Assembly (NCBI RefSeq): GCF_017922435.1 | Contig: NZ_VDEZ01000002.1 | Coordinates: 372,001 to 436,000, forward strand | Length of the DNA stretch: 64,000 bases | Origin: Thalassospira sp. ER-Se-21-Dark | Lineage (GTDB): Bacteria > Pseudomonadota > Alphaproteobacteria > Rhodospirillales > Thalassospiraceae | Reading direction: 5' to 3' | Shown here: positions 54,049-62,744 of the stretch, piece after piece | How the letters are laid out: every line of letters begins with the position of its first letter | How positions within the stretch are numbered: the stretch's first letter is position 1 | Notes under the pieces: generated by a model | What the model was told of the DNA's origin: nothing | The model's input: the letters and a program-made list of their open reading frames with translations, nothing else | Database searches by the model: none | Translations under genes and position numbers: made by a program

Positions 54049-55197
54049 TTGATCAAGATAATCAATATGAAAAAATTCGATGACGGATCATTCTGCACAT
54101 TGTCGGCAGCGGATGTGTGCGCGCAGGTCGGCATATCGCGCGATACGCTTTACGCCTATGTCAGTAGGGGGATTGTGCGTGCTGTTGCCCATCCGGGTGA
54201 TGCACGCAAAAGCCTGTATGACCGGCGCGATGTCGCCAAACTGCATGATCGCAAACGACGTGGACGGTCACGGCAATCTGTTGCGGCCTCGACCATTGAT
54301 TGGGGGGAGCCGATCCTAATGTCGGACATCACCCGCATTGCCGATGGGCAGTTTTACTATCGCGGTCAAAACGCCGTCGAACTGTCCCGCACAATGACGC
54401 TTGAGGACGCAGCCGGTCTTTTGGCCGGGCTTCGATGCGATCCTGTGTTGAATGCCGTGCCGGACTTTGTTCCGGCCAAACATGATCTGGCGCTGCAGCG
54501 TATGGTGGCGATGCTGGCTGAGCTTATGACCGGATCGCCCCGTGGTGATGGTCGTCCGAGCGCGGCACGGATTGTTCGGCTTGGCGCCTTGGCCGCAGCC
54601 GGAGTCTCAGACGACGGGAAAAGCCCGATCCATCTGGTTTTGGCAAATGCATGGACAGATCATGAAAATGCGCCGGACCTGTTGCGTCGGGCCCTCGTAC
54701 TTTGTGCCGATCACGAGCTTAATGCATCGGCCTATACCGTGCGTGTTGCGGCATCGGCCGGGGCAACCATACCGGCATCCCTGATGGCGGGGTTGTCGAC
54801 CCTGTCGGGTGCGCGTCATGGCGGCCTGACACCGAGATGTCGGGCATGGATGGATCAGGTCGAAAAAGCTGGTGGCAAGATTGATCCCGATTATGTGCCG
54901 CCGGGATTTGGTCATCCGCTCTATCCCGATGGCGATCCGCGAACCCGTGCACTCATGCAGGCCTGTGGTCAGACTGGCGATGCCTTCTGGGCGCGGATTG
55001 CAAATGAGGTCGCGCAAAATACCGGGCAGAATCCCAGTCTTGATTTCGGATTGGCCTTGATTGAACGCGAACTTTGTCTGCCGAAGGGGGCAGGGCTTGG
55101 TATTTTTGCCGTTGGGCGCATGGCAGGCTGGATCGCGCATCTTTTTGAACAGCGCAAAAGTGGCAAGATCATTCGGCCACGCGCAAGTGTGTCCTGA
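54049..55197 (+). CDS. Citrate synthase-family protein with N-terminal MerR-like HTH
   Basis: The 382-residue protein begins with a helix-turn-helix (CTLSAADVCAQVGISRDTLY) of excisionase/MerR type and a basic linker (RKRRGRSRQ). A citrate synthase fold follows, and its catalytic residues are kept: His in CADHELNASAYTVRV, His in GARHGGLTPR, and Asp in NPSLDFGLAL; GFGHPLYPDGDP is the fourth signature. It could condense acetyl- or propionyl-CoA with a keto acid and also bind DNA. The divergent CoA transferase suggests a shared acyl-CoA pathway. Start may be ATG 54067 instead. Confidence 0.8.
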   Translation: MIKIINMKKFDDGSFCTLSAADVCAQVGISRDTLYAYVSRGIVRAVAHPGDARKSLYDRRDVAKLHDRKRRGRSRQSVAASTIDWGEPILMSDITRIADGQFYYRGQNAVELSRTMTLEDAAGLLAGLRCDPVLNAVPDFVPAKHDLALQRMVAMLAELMTGSPRGDGRPSAARIVRLGALAAAGVSDDGKSPIHLVLANAWTDHENAPDLLRRALVLCADHELNASAYTVRVAASAGATIPASLMAGLSTLSGARHGGLTPRCRAWMDQVEKAGGKIDPDYVPPGFGHPLYPDGDPRTRALMQACGQTGDAFWARIANEVAQNTGQNPSLDFGLALIERELCLPKGAGLGIFAVGRMAGWIAHLFEQRKSGKIIRPRASVS

Positions 55198-55297
55198 TGT
55201 GATCCAAATTGCGCAGCATAGGTTACATTGGTTCCTTGCGTCATCCGTACGGGGTCGAAGCGTCAATCACCCTGCAATTTGATCTTCGGGCGTCGGG

Positions 55298-56374
55298 TTA
55301 GGGGCGGGCAACCACCTGCTTGATCCAGCCTGCGATCTTGTCAAACGTACCGGGCGCATAGGCATACCGGCCAAGGGCGACATAAAGCATTTGGCGGGAT
55401 GTCGGCATCTCGCTAATGAGTTGGTAGTTAAACAAATTGCTTCTAAGCAGCCCGTGCGTGGCATCGGGGATGACAACCACCTCATTTTCAGGATGTCGAC
55501 CGATCAGGATATCGCGATAGATGTCCGCATCGGATTTTGCATCCACATTCAGATCATCATGCCCCCACATGGCAAGTGTTGGTGTTTCAATCTGTGCCAG
55601 GTCGGCTTTTGCGTCAGATGCAATATTGCGTTTTACAAATCCGAACCGGTCCGATGCCATCGGTGACGGATCATTGGTATTTGCAAGGTAGGTTTCGTAA
55701 CTTGCATCGGGCGCAAAGATCACGGTGTCCCGGACGTGGTTGCGTTCGAGCTGACGGGTGATATCGGTTTTTGTTGCGCCACCTGCCAGCAGGCGTTGGC
55801 GTGTATAAAAATCACCCTGGTCTTGCCAGTTCACCGCCCCGCCAATGATGACGTTAAAGGCATTGTCCGGGATCATCCGCGACGCTTTGGGGAACACCCA
55901 GCCCGCCTGGGAAAAACCGATAAAGCCGATTTGCTGTCGGCTTCCGGGATGGGCCGTTTTGATTGCGTCATACGCCGCAACGGCTTCGTTTGCGCGGTCA
56001 TTCATCGATTGCGAACGCCAGTTTCCCGTGCTTTCGCCGACGCCGGCCTTGTCCCAGCTGTAAATGCCGATCCCGCGATCGAGCAGGGCATTGATCAGGG
56101 GTAAATAGCCATCGCCCGCAAAGCGGTCCTGCGGACCATCGCCATGAAGCAGAAGGGCAATCGGGCCTGTATGCTGCGCATCTGGCAAGATCAGGCTGCC
56201 AGACAGAACAGCATCTTCGTGTGCAAAGCTGATCTGTTCAGTCGGGCGGTTGCTGATATCAAAGTCAGACAATCCGATTAGTGCAAGACTTCCGGGAACA
56301 GCAACAAGCAGCACAAACAGAACAATCGCCACCCTGACAAGGCGGCGGTAACGAATGCGGCGGGGCGATGGCAC
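55298..56374 (-). CDS. Membrane-anchored alpha/beta hydrolase
   Basis: The 358-residue protein has an N-terminal transmembrane anchor (VAIVLFVLLVAVPGSLALI) and an alpha/beta hydrolase fold: ALLLHGDGPQDR, IGFIGFSQAGWVFP with the nucleophilic Ser in G-F-S-Q-A, and DATHGLL with the His. The catalytic Asp is likely in MWGHDDLNVDA. Substrate unknown; the active part probably faces the periplasm. It is a single gene. Confidence 0.78.
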   Translation of the reverse strand: MPSPRRIRYRRLVRVAIVLFVLLVAVPGSLALIGLSDFDISNRPTEQISFAHEDAVLSGSLILPDAQHTGPIALLLHGDGPQDRFAGDGYLPLINALLDRGIGIYSWDKAGVGESTGNWRSQSMNDRANEAVAAYDAIKTAHPGSRQQIGFIGFSQAGWVFPKASRMIPDNAFNVIIGGAVNWQDQGDFYTRQRLLAGGATKTDITRQLERNHVRDTVIFAPDASYETYLANTNDPSPMASDRFGFVKRNIASDAKADLAQIETPTLAMWGHDDLNVDAKSDADIYRDILIGRHPENEVVVIPDATHGLLRSNLFNYQLISEMPTSRQMLYVALGRYAYAPGTFDKIAGWIKQVVARP

Positions 56375-56561
56375 GGCACAGCCTTTCAGGTCGGTGACAG
56401 CAAGGGCGATTTGGCAGTGTTCGCAGATTGCGAGAAGTCAGGGTGCCCGTCAATTGCCTTGCAACCGGTTATGTCGATGAAATCAGGTGTTTAGCCCAAA
56501 AGCATCCGGATCATAAGTGCAAGGCCCTAGGTCCTGAGCCTGGAATTGCACAAAACAGAAC

Positions 56562-57776
56562 TTGAAAGAGCATCATGAAACGGTCAATGCTTTCGGCACT
56601 GCAACCAAATCTGCCTTGCGTGCCATTGTGATCCTTTCAGACGAGATACCTGACCACCGTATTGCCGGTCCTGCCCCGCGCATGATTGCGGCCGAGATTT
56701 ATCGTGGCTCAAGCTATGGTCCCAAGCATCCGCTGGCGATCCCGCGTGTATCGCTGGTGGTTGATATGGTGCATGCGCTGGGCTGGGTGGATGAAACCAC
56801 CTATTTGACAGGGCCGGTGGCAACGCCCGACCAGCTCGCGCGGTTCCATGACCCGGACTATATCGCCGCCGTCATGCAGGCCGAGCGCGATCAAGCGCTG
56901 CCCGTCGAGATGATGGAGCGGTTTGGTCTGGGCAAGAATGGCAATCCGATCTATCCGGAAATTTTCCGGCGTCCGGCGACTGCCGCCGGATCATCGGTGA
57001 TGGCGGCCAACCTGATCAAGGATGGCGGGATCATTCATCATCCGGCAGGGGGCACCCATCACGGTTTGCGCGATCGGGCATCGGGGTTCTGTTACTTCAA
57101 CGATCCGGTTCTGGGTATTTATGCCTTGCTCGATAGCGGGTTGGACCGGGTGCTTTATGTTGATATTGACGCCCATCACGGCGACGGGGTGCAGATTGCC
57201 TTTGCCGAGGATGAACGTGTTCTGACCGTCTCCATCCATCAGGAAGACCTGTGGCCCAAGACCGGCGCAATTGATGACATTGCAGGCGGCATGGCGCGCA
57301 ACCTTCCGATGCCGGGCGGCATGCATGATGACGAGATGCGTTTCATTCTTTTTGAATATTTGATTCCGCTTGGATTAAGTTTTACACCCCAAGCTATTGT
57401 TTTACAATGTGGATGTGATACTCTTGCAGAGGATCCACTGTCCAGACAGCTTTTGGGCAATCAGTCGATCTGGGAAGTCGTGGGGGCGATGACCCGATTG
57501 GCGCCCCGAAGCCTTGTTCTTGGCGGCGGAGGATATAGTCCATATGGCGTTGCACGCTGTTGGTCCGGGGTGTGGGCAACCATTAACGGGATCGAAATAC
57601 CTGATGTGTTACCCATCACAGCGGAAAATATCCTGCGTGTCATAAAATGGGCGCATAGTCGTGGAAGACAGCCGGCAAGTGAGTTGTTCACAACGCTTGC
57701 GGATCCATGGCGGGGTGGCGCCATCCGGGACGAGGTCCGGGAGCGCGTCAAAAGACTAAGAGGATATGGGGTATGA
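56562..57776 (+). CDS. Histone deacetylase-family (AcuC-like) deacetylase
   Basis: The product is a class II-like zinc deacetylase: AGGTHHGLRDRASGFCYFND, then LYVDIDAHHGDGVQ with metal-binding Asp/His, and IVLQCGCDTLAEDPLS. It removes acetyl groups from lysines or polyamines in the cytoplasm. The start is unusual: the longest frame opens with TTG 56562, family similarity begins near residue 19, and a nearby ATG 56575 with a good ribosome-binding site is in another frame. TTG 56616 or GTG 56628 are alternatives. It overlaps the next gene (ATGA). Confidence 0.85.
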   Translation: MKEHHETVNAFGTATKSALRAIVILSDEIPDHRIAGPAPRMIAAEIYRGSSYGPKHPLAIPRVSLVVDMVHALGWVDETTYLTGPVATPDQLARFHDPDYIAAVMQAERDQALPVEMMERFGLGKNGNPIYPEIFRRPATAAGSSVMAANLIKDGGIIHHPAGGTHHGLRDRASGFCYFNDPVLGIYALLDSGLDRVLYVDIDAHHGDGVQIAFAEDERVLTVSIHQEDLWPKTGAIDDIAGGMARNLPMPGGMHDDEMRFILFEYLIPLGLSFTPQAIVLQCGCDTLAEDPLSRQLLGNQSIWEVVGAMTRLAPRSLVLGGGGYSPYGVARCWSGVWATINGIEIPDVLPITAENILRVIKWAHSRGRQPASELFTTLADPWRGGAIRDEVRERVKRLRGYGV

Positions 57777-58219
57777 AGTCGTTCTTTCAGATGGCTTTGG
57801 TTGTGTGCTTTGTCAGCGCGGCGGTTGTTGCCGGGCTGAATGCAAAGGCAACCGGTTATGAACGGTCGCGTCTTCTTGTTGATGGCGAAGTGTTCAATGT
57901 TGAACTGGCCATCACACCCGAAGAAAGGTCACGCGGCCTGATGTTCCGTACCGAAATGGCTGAAGACGCCGGAATGCTGTTTGATTTCGGCGGACCACGC
58001 GACATTTCGATGTGGATGAAAAACACCTTTATCTCGCTTGATATGCTGTTCATTGCAACCGACGGCACGATTGTCGGTATTGAAAAACGCACCGTGCCGC
58101 AATCGGAAACCATCATTCCGTCGCCAAGGCCTGTGCGCTTTGTGCTTGAACTCAATGGTGGCTCGTCTGACCGGATGGGGTTTGAGGTTGGTGAAAAGGT
58201 CGAGGGACTGCCGCGCTAG
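57773..58219 (+). CDS. Exported DUF192-family protein
   Basis: The 148-residue precursor (ATG 57773) has a signal peptide ending near LNAKA and the DUF192 core: FNVELAITPEERSRGLMFRTEM, then GMLFDFGGPRDISMWMKNTFI, and PQSETIIPSPRPVRFVLELNGG. The function of DUF192 is unknown. Its start codon overlaps the deacetylase stop (ATGA), which implies translational coupling. Confidence 0.85.
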   Translation: MKSFFQMALVVCFVSAAVVAGLNAKATGYERSRLLVDGEVFNVELAITPEERSRGLMFRTEMAEDAGMLFDFGGPRDISMWMKNTFISLDMLFIATDGTIVGIEKRTVPQSETIIPSPRPVRFVLELNGGSSDRMGFEVGEKVEGLPR

Positions 58220-58256
58220 GCCACGCCATCGACACGCCACACAATCAATCAGCAAT

Positions 58257-58296
58257 AGCAAGGCCGCAGGTGATATCTGCGGCCTTTGGTTTTTGC
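58257..58296 (+). terminator. Rho-independent terminator after the DUF192 gene
   Basis: AAGGCCGCAG pairs with CTGCGGCCTT around GTGATAT, followed by TGGTTTTTG, 40 bases after the stop codon. Confidence 0.8.
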
Positions 58297-58381
58297 GTCG
58301 GTTTTTGTGTCATATTTTCGAGAAAAACACGTAATGCGGTCTTGCCCACCCAGCAAGATGGTGCTAAATCCACATCCGCGT

Positions 58382-58458
58382 CGGGGAGTAGCGCAGTCTG
58401 GTAGCGTACCTGCTTTGGGAGCAGGGGGTCGCGAGTTCGAATCTCGCCTTCCCGACCA
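58382..58458 (+). tRNA. tRNA-Pro (anticodon UGG)
   Basis: CGGGGAG pairs with CTTCCCG (one G-T pair) as the acceptor stem. The anticodon loop is TTTGGGA with TGG, and GAGTTCGAATCTC is the T-arm; CCA is encoded. The total length is 77 bases. Confidence 0.95.
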
Positions 58459-58602
58459 TTTCCCCTTTTATCGTTTTTCGGATGCCCAACGGGATTTCCA
58501 AGTCACGATAAAAGGTGTAAAAGATGAACTGATAGCAGGGGTTAGAGAGACCCGTTTAACTGCCATCATCATCTTATCCCGAAGGTCAAGACGAGGGTCC
58601 CG

Positions 58603-58896
58603 ATGAAGGTCCGTGTTTACAAACCTGCCAAGAACGCCATGCAGTCCGGTCAGGCTGCGACCAAGCACTGGGTCATGGAATTTGAACCGGGTGCGAAAAA
58701 GGTCGCGGATCAGCTGATGGGCTGGATCGGTTCGACCGACACCCGAGGTCAGGTCCGCATGTATTTCGAAACCCTCGAAGAAGCGCAGGCGTTTGCCGCC
58801 AAGCACAAGCTGATCGCGGACATCGAAATGCCGAAGCCGCGCAAACTTCAGCTCAAGGCCTATGCCGACAACTTCGCATTCAAACGCGTCGTCTGA
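58603..58896 (+). CDS. NDUFS4-like complex I accessory subunit (ETC complex I family)
   Basis: The 97-residue protein matches the bacterial ETC complex I subunit family: VRVYKPAKNAMQSGQAATKHWVMEFEP, then GWIGSTDTRGQVRMYFETLEEAQAFA and a basic tail. Its homologue NDUFS4 is an accessory subunit of mitochondrial NADH dehydrogenase, and alphaproteobacteria carry this short form. The nuo operon is not in the window. A terminator follows at 58930. Confidence 0.88.
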   Translation: MKVRVYKPAKNAMQSGQAATKHWVMEFEPGAKKVADQLMGWIGSTDTRGQVRMYFETLEEAQAFAAKHKLIADIEMPKPRKLQLKAYADNFAFKRVV

Positions 58897-58929
58897 TCTG
58901 GCACTTGCCATCGGTATTTGACCAATTCT

Positions 58930-58953
58930 CGGGGCGGATTTCCGCCCCGTTTC
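58930..58953 (+). terminator. Rho-independent terminator
   Basis: CGGGGCGGA pairs with TCCGCCCCG around a two-base loop, followed by TTTCG. Confidence 0.7.
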
Positions 58954-59038
58954 GTCTGACAGGGGACGTTAAATCCTGAAATCATATCGGGCAGGCGCCC
59001 AATGCCATGCCCCGGGGTTCGTAACCACCCCACCCAGC

Positions 59039-59115
59039 GGTCCCTTAGCTCAACTGGATAGAGCAACAGACTTCTAATCTGTAGGTTGCAGGTTCGAGTC
59101 CTGCAGGGATCGCCA
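59039..59115 (+). tRNA. tRNA-Arg (anticodon UCU)
   Basis: GGTCCCT pairs with AGGGATC as the acceptor stem, with one G-T pair. The anticodon loop is CTTCTAA with TCT, the T-arm is GCAGGTTCGAGTCCTGC and CCA is encoded. The AT-richer lipoprotein gene follows 245 bases downstream. Confidence 0.95.
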
Positions 59116-59360
59116 TTTTTCTTCATTTAAACAATCTGGAATTGGCTAATTTGGTTGGCAGTTGGCCAATCAGTTATGACTGTTGCGTAGTCTCCAGAAA
59201 AAGTGTGATTTCGATCTTAATAGTTGGCGGCCTACGCCAAACTTTAGGAAGCGAAAAGTAGAACTGATCACTCTGCATCTATCAATCTATGGTTGATTTA
59301 ATTTTCCTTTATATTCATGCTGTGCAATTGCTTTTACCTGCTTAAGCGGAGGTTGTTGGG

Positions 59361-60698
59361 ATGCGCAGTTTGCCATTGGTTGCACTCATTTTGTTGTCCG
59401 GTTGCAGTAGTTCACAACTTGTCTCTTCTGAGGCCGGTGCCCCGTCTGAAACATCACCCCCAAGCGTTGCAGTTGAGACGACCAGCAGCACCATTAACGT
59501 TGAGCAGGCTCCACTTGTACCAAGTCAATTGAGTTCGGGAGCGCAAGAGAGAGTCTTGAATGTTACGCCGCACATCCTAGTTGAAAGGAACACTTCTGGG
59601 CAGACTGTGGACTTCTGGGATGATACCTATACCCGAGTTAGGGTCACAGCCAAGACGCTTGGCAATGCCCCCAGCGGACTAGGCGTTGATCGGAACTATG
59701 ATGCCGAAAGACGAAACGCCATTGCGCGTTTCTTTGTCGGGAAGACACTTTCGGCCAATTTGACCTTCAGAGTGGATATCAGCGGAGAACGTCCTGCATT
59801 TTCTTCGGTAGTACCGGTTGTCGCAATGTCCCACATTAGTAACAGCGAAACCGGCGAAGCGTGGTCCACCGACATCTATGGTCAGTCCGTAAACAAACTG
59901 GTCCGCATTCGGGCAGGCTCTAAAATTAGCGTTGGCGTCGAGCTGGCGCGTTCTAAGAGTGCAGATAGCCAGATCATTCAGAGTGCACTTAACGTGGCGA
60001 GGGAGGCAACTAAGGTTATTGCTCCTGAGTCCGACTTGCTTACAACGTTTACGAAAAACTCGGCAGATAAAGAAGCAAAAATCTGGGATAGCGCTCTTGG
60101 TAAATTGTTCTCTCAAAGCTTGAGTGAGAAAGTTCTTTCAGACAGCTTGTTGCATGAATTCTTGCCGGACACGCCCATTGTTTCAGTCCAACTCAGGTTG
60201 CCCAGAAATCTTGATAGCAATGGTCTGAATGACGCTATGGAAATTGGCAGTTGGGATGTGTCATTGGACTGTCCAACGCGCTCCTTGTTCATCCCAGCAA
60301 GAAGAGTTGCAAGTGGCAACTCACAAGCAGTGACCTGTCAAGTTCAAGTAAAGGATATTCCGGCAGACTTTAAGCTCTCTCCTGAGCGGGTTCTTGGGTA
60401 TCCGCTGTCTGATAATACTACAATCTACAGCTATCTGTTGGCTTCCCCTGAGTTCAATACCAGACTTCAGGACGTCGCAGCCGCAACAAGTCAGACGTTG
60501 CCAGCAGAAGCAAAGAAAATGTGCTCGGCGATACTTGGTGCAGGAGAGGGGCTAGGTCTTACGCGTATAGACAGCAATTTATTACTGTGGGCTGTTACTC
60601 AGCGGTTCCCGATAACGGCAAAAGAGAGCGCCATCCGCACAGCGTGTTATGAGAGTTATCAAACAATAAGCCAATCTTTGACTGCAAATAATCAGTAG
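59361..60698 (+). CDS. Uncharacterised lipoprotein
   Basis: The 445-residue precursor has a short lipoprotein signal with lipobox LSGC (cysteine 15) followed by Ser-Ser-Ser, which favours outer-membrane sorting. A Ser/Thr/Pro-rich linker (about 20-55) precedes a mixed alpha/beta body of about 390 residues with two pairs of Cys in the last third. No family is recognised. GC content is visibly lower than that of the flanking genes and it lies just downstream of tRNA-Arg, which suggests acquisition by transfer. ATG 59361 lacks a strong ribosome-binding site but begins the signal. Confidence 0.65.
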   Translation: MRSLPLVALILLSGCSSSQLVSSEAGAPSETSPPSVAVETTSSTINVEQAPLVPSQLSSGAQERVLNVTPHILVERNTSGQTVDFWDDTYTRVRVTAKTLGNAPSGLGVDRNYDAERRNAIARFFVGKTLSANLTFRVDISGERPAFSSVVPVVAMSHISNSETGEAWSTDIYGQSVNKLVRIRAGSKISVGVELARSKSADSQIIQSALNVAREATKVIAPESDLLTTFTKNSADKEAKIWDSALGKLFSQSLSEKVLSDSLLHEFLPDTPIVSVQLRLPRNLDSNGLNDAMEIGSWDVSLDCPTRSLFIPARRVASGNSQAVTCQVQVKDIPADFKLSPERVLGYPLSDNTTIYSYLLASPEFNTRLQDVAAATSQTLPAEAKKMCSAILGAGEGLGLTRIDSNLLLWAVTQRFPITAKESAIRTACYESYQTISQSLTANNQ

Positions 60699-60718
60699 CT
60701 CGGCTGCTCGGGGCGATA

Positions 60719-61381
60719 TTACCTTGCCGCCAAATACCGTCCCGGACGGTGGTTCAGCGCAATGATCAGGTTGAGGATGACAGCGCCCAGGATCGAGAGC
60801 AGGACCTTTTCGAAGGGCAGGGTCAGGAAGGCGCAGACGAGGATCACCATATCAACGGCGAGCTGGAAGTAACCGGCGCGGATGTTGAAGTTTTCCTGCA
60901 GATAGAGGGCCAGGATATTGACCCCGCCAAGGCCGGCGCGATGGCGAAACAGCATGAGCAGGCCAATCCCCATCAGCGCACCCCCGGCAACCGCGGCATA
61001 GATCGGGTTGAGCGTGTTGAACTCCACCAGTATGGGGGTCAACTTAGAGAAGGCCGAGACCAGACCAACGGCGATGAAGGTCTTGATGGTGAAGGCCTTG
61101 CCCATGCGCTTATACGCCAGCCAGTAAAACGGCAGGTTGATCACAAAGAAGATCACGCCAAATGACAGCCCGGTGGCATGTTCAATCAAAAGCGCGGCCC
61201 CGGCGGTACTGCCGGTGACAAGGATGCTTTCGCTATAGAGCGTGACGCCAAGCGACACCACCATGGTGCCCAGCAACAGGGCCAGCACATCCTCATACGG
61301 GCGATGGGCGATATCGTCCTTTTTGGGTGTTTCGCTGGTTGCGGCCGGGTCGGTTTTACCGTTGGTGTTTGCGGTGCTCAT
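60719..61381 (-). CDS. YitT-family membrane protein
   Basis: The product (220 residues from ATG 61381) has five or six hydrophobic segments: LALLLGTMVVSLGVTLY, VIFFVINLPFYWLAYKRMG, ALMGIGLLMLF and others. The pattern TGSTAGAALLIE, then RAGLGGVNILALYLQE, fits the YitT/DUF161 family. The usual C-terminal cytoplasmic domain of DUF2179 is absent, so this is the short form. Function unknown. The frame is open to 61447. Confidence 0.78.
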   Translation of the reverse strand: MSTANTNGKTDPAATSETPKKDDIAHRPYEDVLALLLGTMVVSLGVTLYSESILVTGSTAGAALLIEHATGLSFGVIFFVINLPFYWLAYKRMGKAFTIKTFIAVGLVSAFSKLTPILVEFNTLNPIYAAVAGGALMGIGLLMLFRHRAGLGGVNILALYLQENFNIRAGYFQLAVDMVILVCAFLTLPFEKVLLSILGAVILNLIIALNHRPGRYLAAR

Positions 61382-61510
61382 AAGCGGTTTGCTGCCAGTT
61401 GGTTGATTAGATTGAATTAAAATACGCTTTTCGCAAGTGCGAAACAAGCCGTGGGCAAGATCGCGGCGTAAATCGCGTGTTTTTGATGTAACGGCATCGC
61501 CAAACGCAAA

Positions 61511-61538
61511 AGACCGGCTTAAAGCAAGCCGGTCTTGG
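61511..61538. terminator. Bidirectional terminator after the aldo-keto reductase gene
   Basis: AGACCGGCTT and AAGCCGGTCT form a perfect 10-bp stem with loop AAAGC, with T-rich sequence on the minus-strand side. It closes the leftward aldo-keto reductase gene (stop at 61578). Confidence 0.75.
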
Positions 61539-61577
61539 TAATTTTGTATGTTTGTTCGCCGTTAAGCCGGATGGTGA

Positions 61578-62408
61578 TCAGGCGGCCTTGTCCCATTCCG
61601 GGGCGAAAGACGGATCAATCAGGCGACCGTTTGGATTGGCAAGATCATGGATTGCTTCCATGTCGTTTTCCGAAAGTTCGAAATCAAAGATATCGAAATT
61701 GGCCGCGGCATTTTTGGGCGAACCCGATTTCGGGATTGCCATGACGCTGTCTTGTTGCAGCAACCAGCGGAGTGTGACCTGCACGGGGGATTTGCCGTAT
61801 TTTTCACCGATGGCCTTAAGTGTTGCGTCCTTCATGACATTCCCACGTGCAATCGGGCAATAAGCCGTCAGCAGCATGTTATGCGCGCGAACGCTTTCGA
61901 GCACCTTGGACTGGTCAAGATAGGGGTGATATTCGACCTGATTGACCGTCAGCGGCGCATCGGTTAGCGACACGGCCTGATCAATCAGGGCAGTCGGGAA
62001 GTTTGAAATCCCGATCAGGCGCGTCATGCCAAGGTTTTTGACCTCGTTCAAGGCTGCCATGGTTTCTTCAAGCGGCACGTCATCATTGGGCCAGTGCAGA
62101 AGCAACAAATCAACATGGTCCATATCAAGCTTGCGCAGGCTTTCGACCACGGAGGTCTGCAAATCACCGCTTTGGAATTTGTCGTACCAGACCTTGGTGG
62201 TCAGGAAGTAGTCATCGCGTGCAAGGCCGGAATTTTTCAGGCCCTGACCAACGCCCTGTTCGTTGTGATACATCTGGGCGGTATCGAAATGGCGATAGCC
62301 GATCTTGGCGGCCTCAGCGATCATTTTCGCCGCTTCATCGTTGTTAAGCTCGTAGGTCCCAAAGCCAAGGGCCGGGATTTTAGTGTCCTGCCAGTTCCGG
62401 TAAATCAT
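61578..62408 (-). CDS. Aldo-keto reductase
   Basis: The 276-residue protein has the AKR catalytic tetrad: Asp in RHFDTAQMY, Tyr in the same segment (QMYHNEQGVG), Lys in FLTTKVWYDK and His in LLLHWPNDD. The NADP(H)-binding end is VMAIPKSGSP. AKRs reduce aldehydes such as methylglyoxal or 2,5-diketogluconate; the substrate is not defined. A single gene with its own terminator. Confidence 0.88.
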   Translation of the reverse strand: MIYRNWQDTKIPALGFGTYELNNDEAAKMIAEAAKIGYRHFDTAQMYHNEQGVGQGLKNSGLARDDYFLTTKVWYDKFQSGDLQTSVVESLRKLDMDHVDLLLLHWPNDDVPLEETMAALNEVKNLGMTRLIGISNFPTALIDQAVSLTDAPLTVNQVEYHPYLDQSKVLESVRAHNMLLTAYCPIARGNVMKDATLKAIGEKYGKSPVQVTLRWLLQQDSVMAIPKSGSPKNAAANFDIFDFELSENDMEAIHDLANPNGRLIDPSFAPEWDKAA

Positions 62409-62744
62409 ACTGGTGTACCCCCTTGTTTCGTTTGATTGTTGTGATTTTGGGTCTTCGTGGTGTCATGTGCAAATGACGATCCGGTGTCAGTTTGCCCGAT
62501 TTGCGCCAGATTTAGTGCGGATGTCGCCGATCGCAACCTGTACATCAGGATGGTACGGGCTGTGCAATTGGCGAGAGGCCCGGGGCTGACCCGTGTGCGG
62601 CTGGGGATTTTCAGGCAAAGAAAAAGGGCGACCAAATTCTTGGGTCGCCCGAAGTTCAGGACTTAGAGTGAGGCTGTATCAAGCCAAGGACGAGATTGCC
62701 GCAATCACCGGCGATGATCCTTGATGTGGCTCAAACGCAGTCGA
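62409..62744. other. Gene-free spacer between the aldo-keto reductase and COG0523 genes
   Basis: Both flanking genes read leftwards. The spacer should hold the promoter of the aldo-keto reductase and contains the terminator of the COG0523 gene (62620-62650). A weak leftward frame at 62405-62635 has no recognisable content. Confidence 0.5.
62620..62650 (-). terminator. Rho-independent terminator of the COG0523 gene
   Basis: On the minus strand GGGCGACC and GGTCGCCC form a stem with loop CAAGAATTT, followed by TTTTTCTTT, 94 bases after the stop codon. Confidence 0.8.

Noticed and set aside
59039..60718. Phage-type or integrative element at tRNA-Arg
   Set aside because: No integrase, no further mobile-element genes and no repeated tRNA 3' end within the window. 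Only compositional difference remains, recorded as a finding.
62405..62635. Minus-strand frame of 76 codons upstream of the aldo-keto reductase
   Set aside because: No start signal, no recognisable content, and it covers the likely promoter of the aldo-keto reductase gene.
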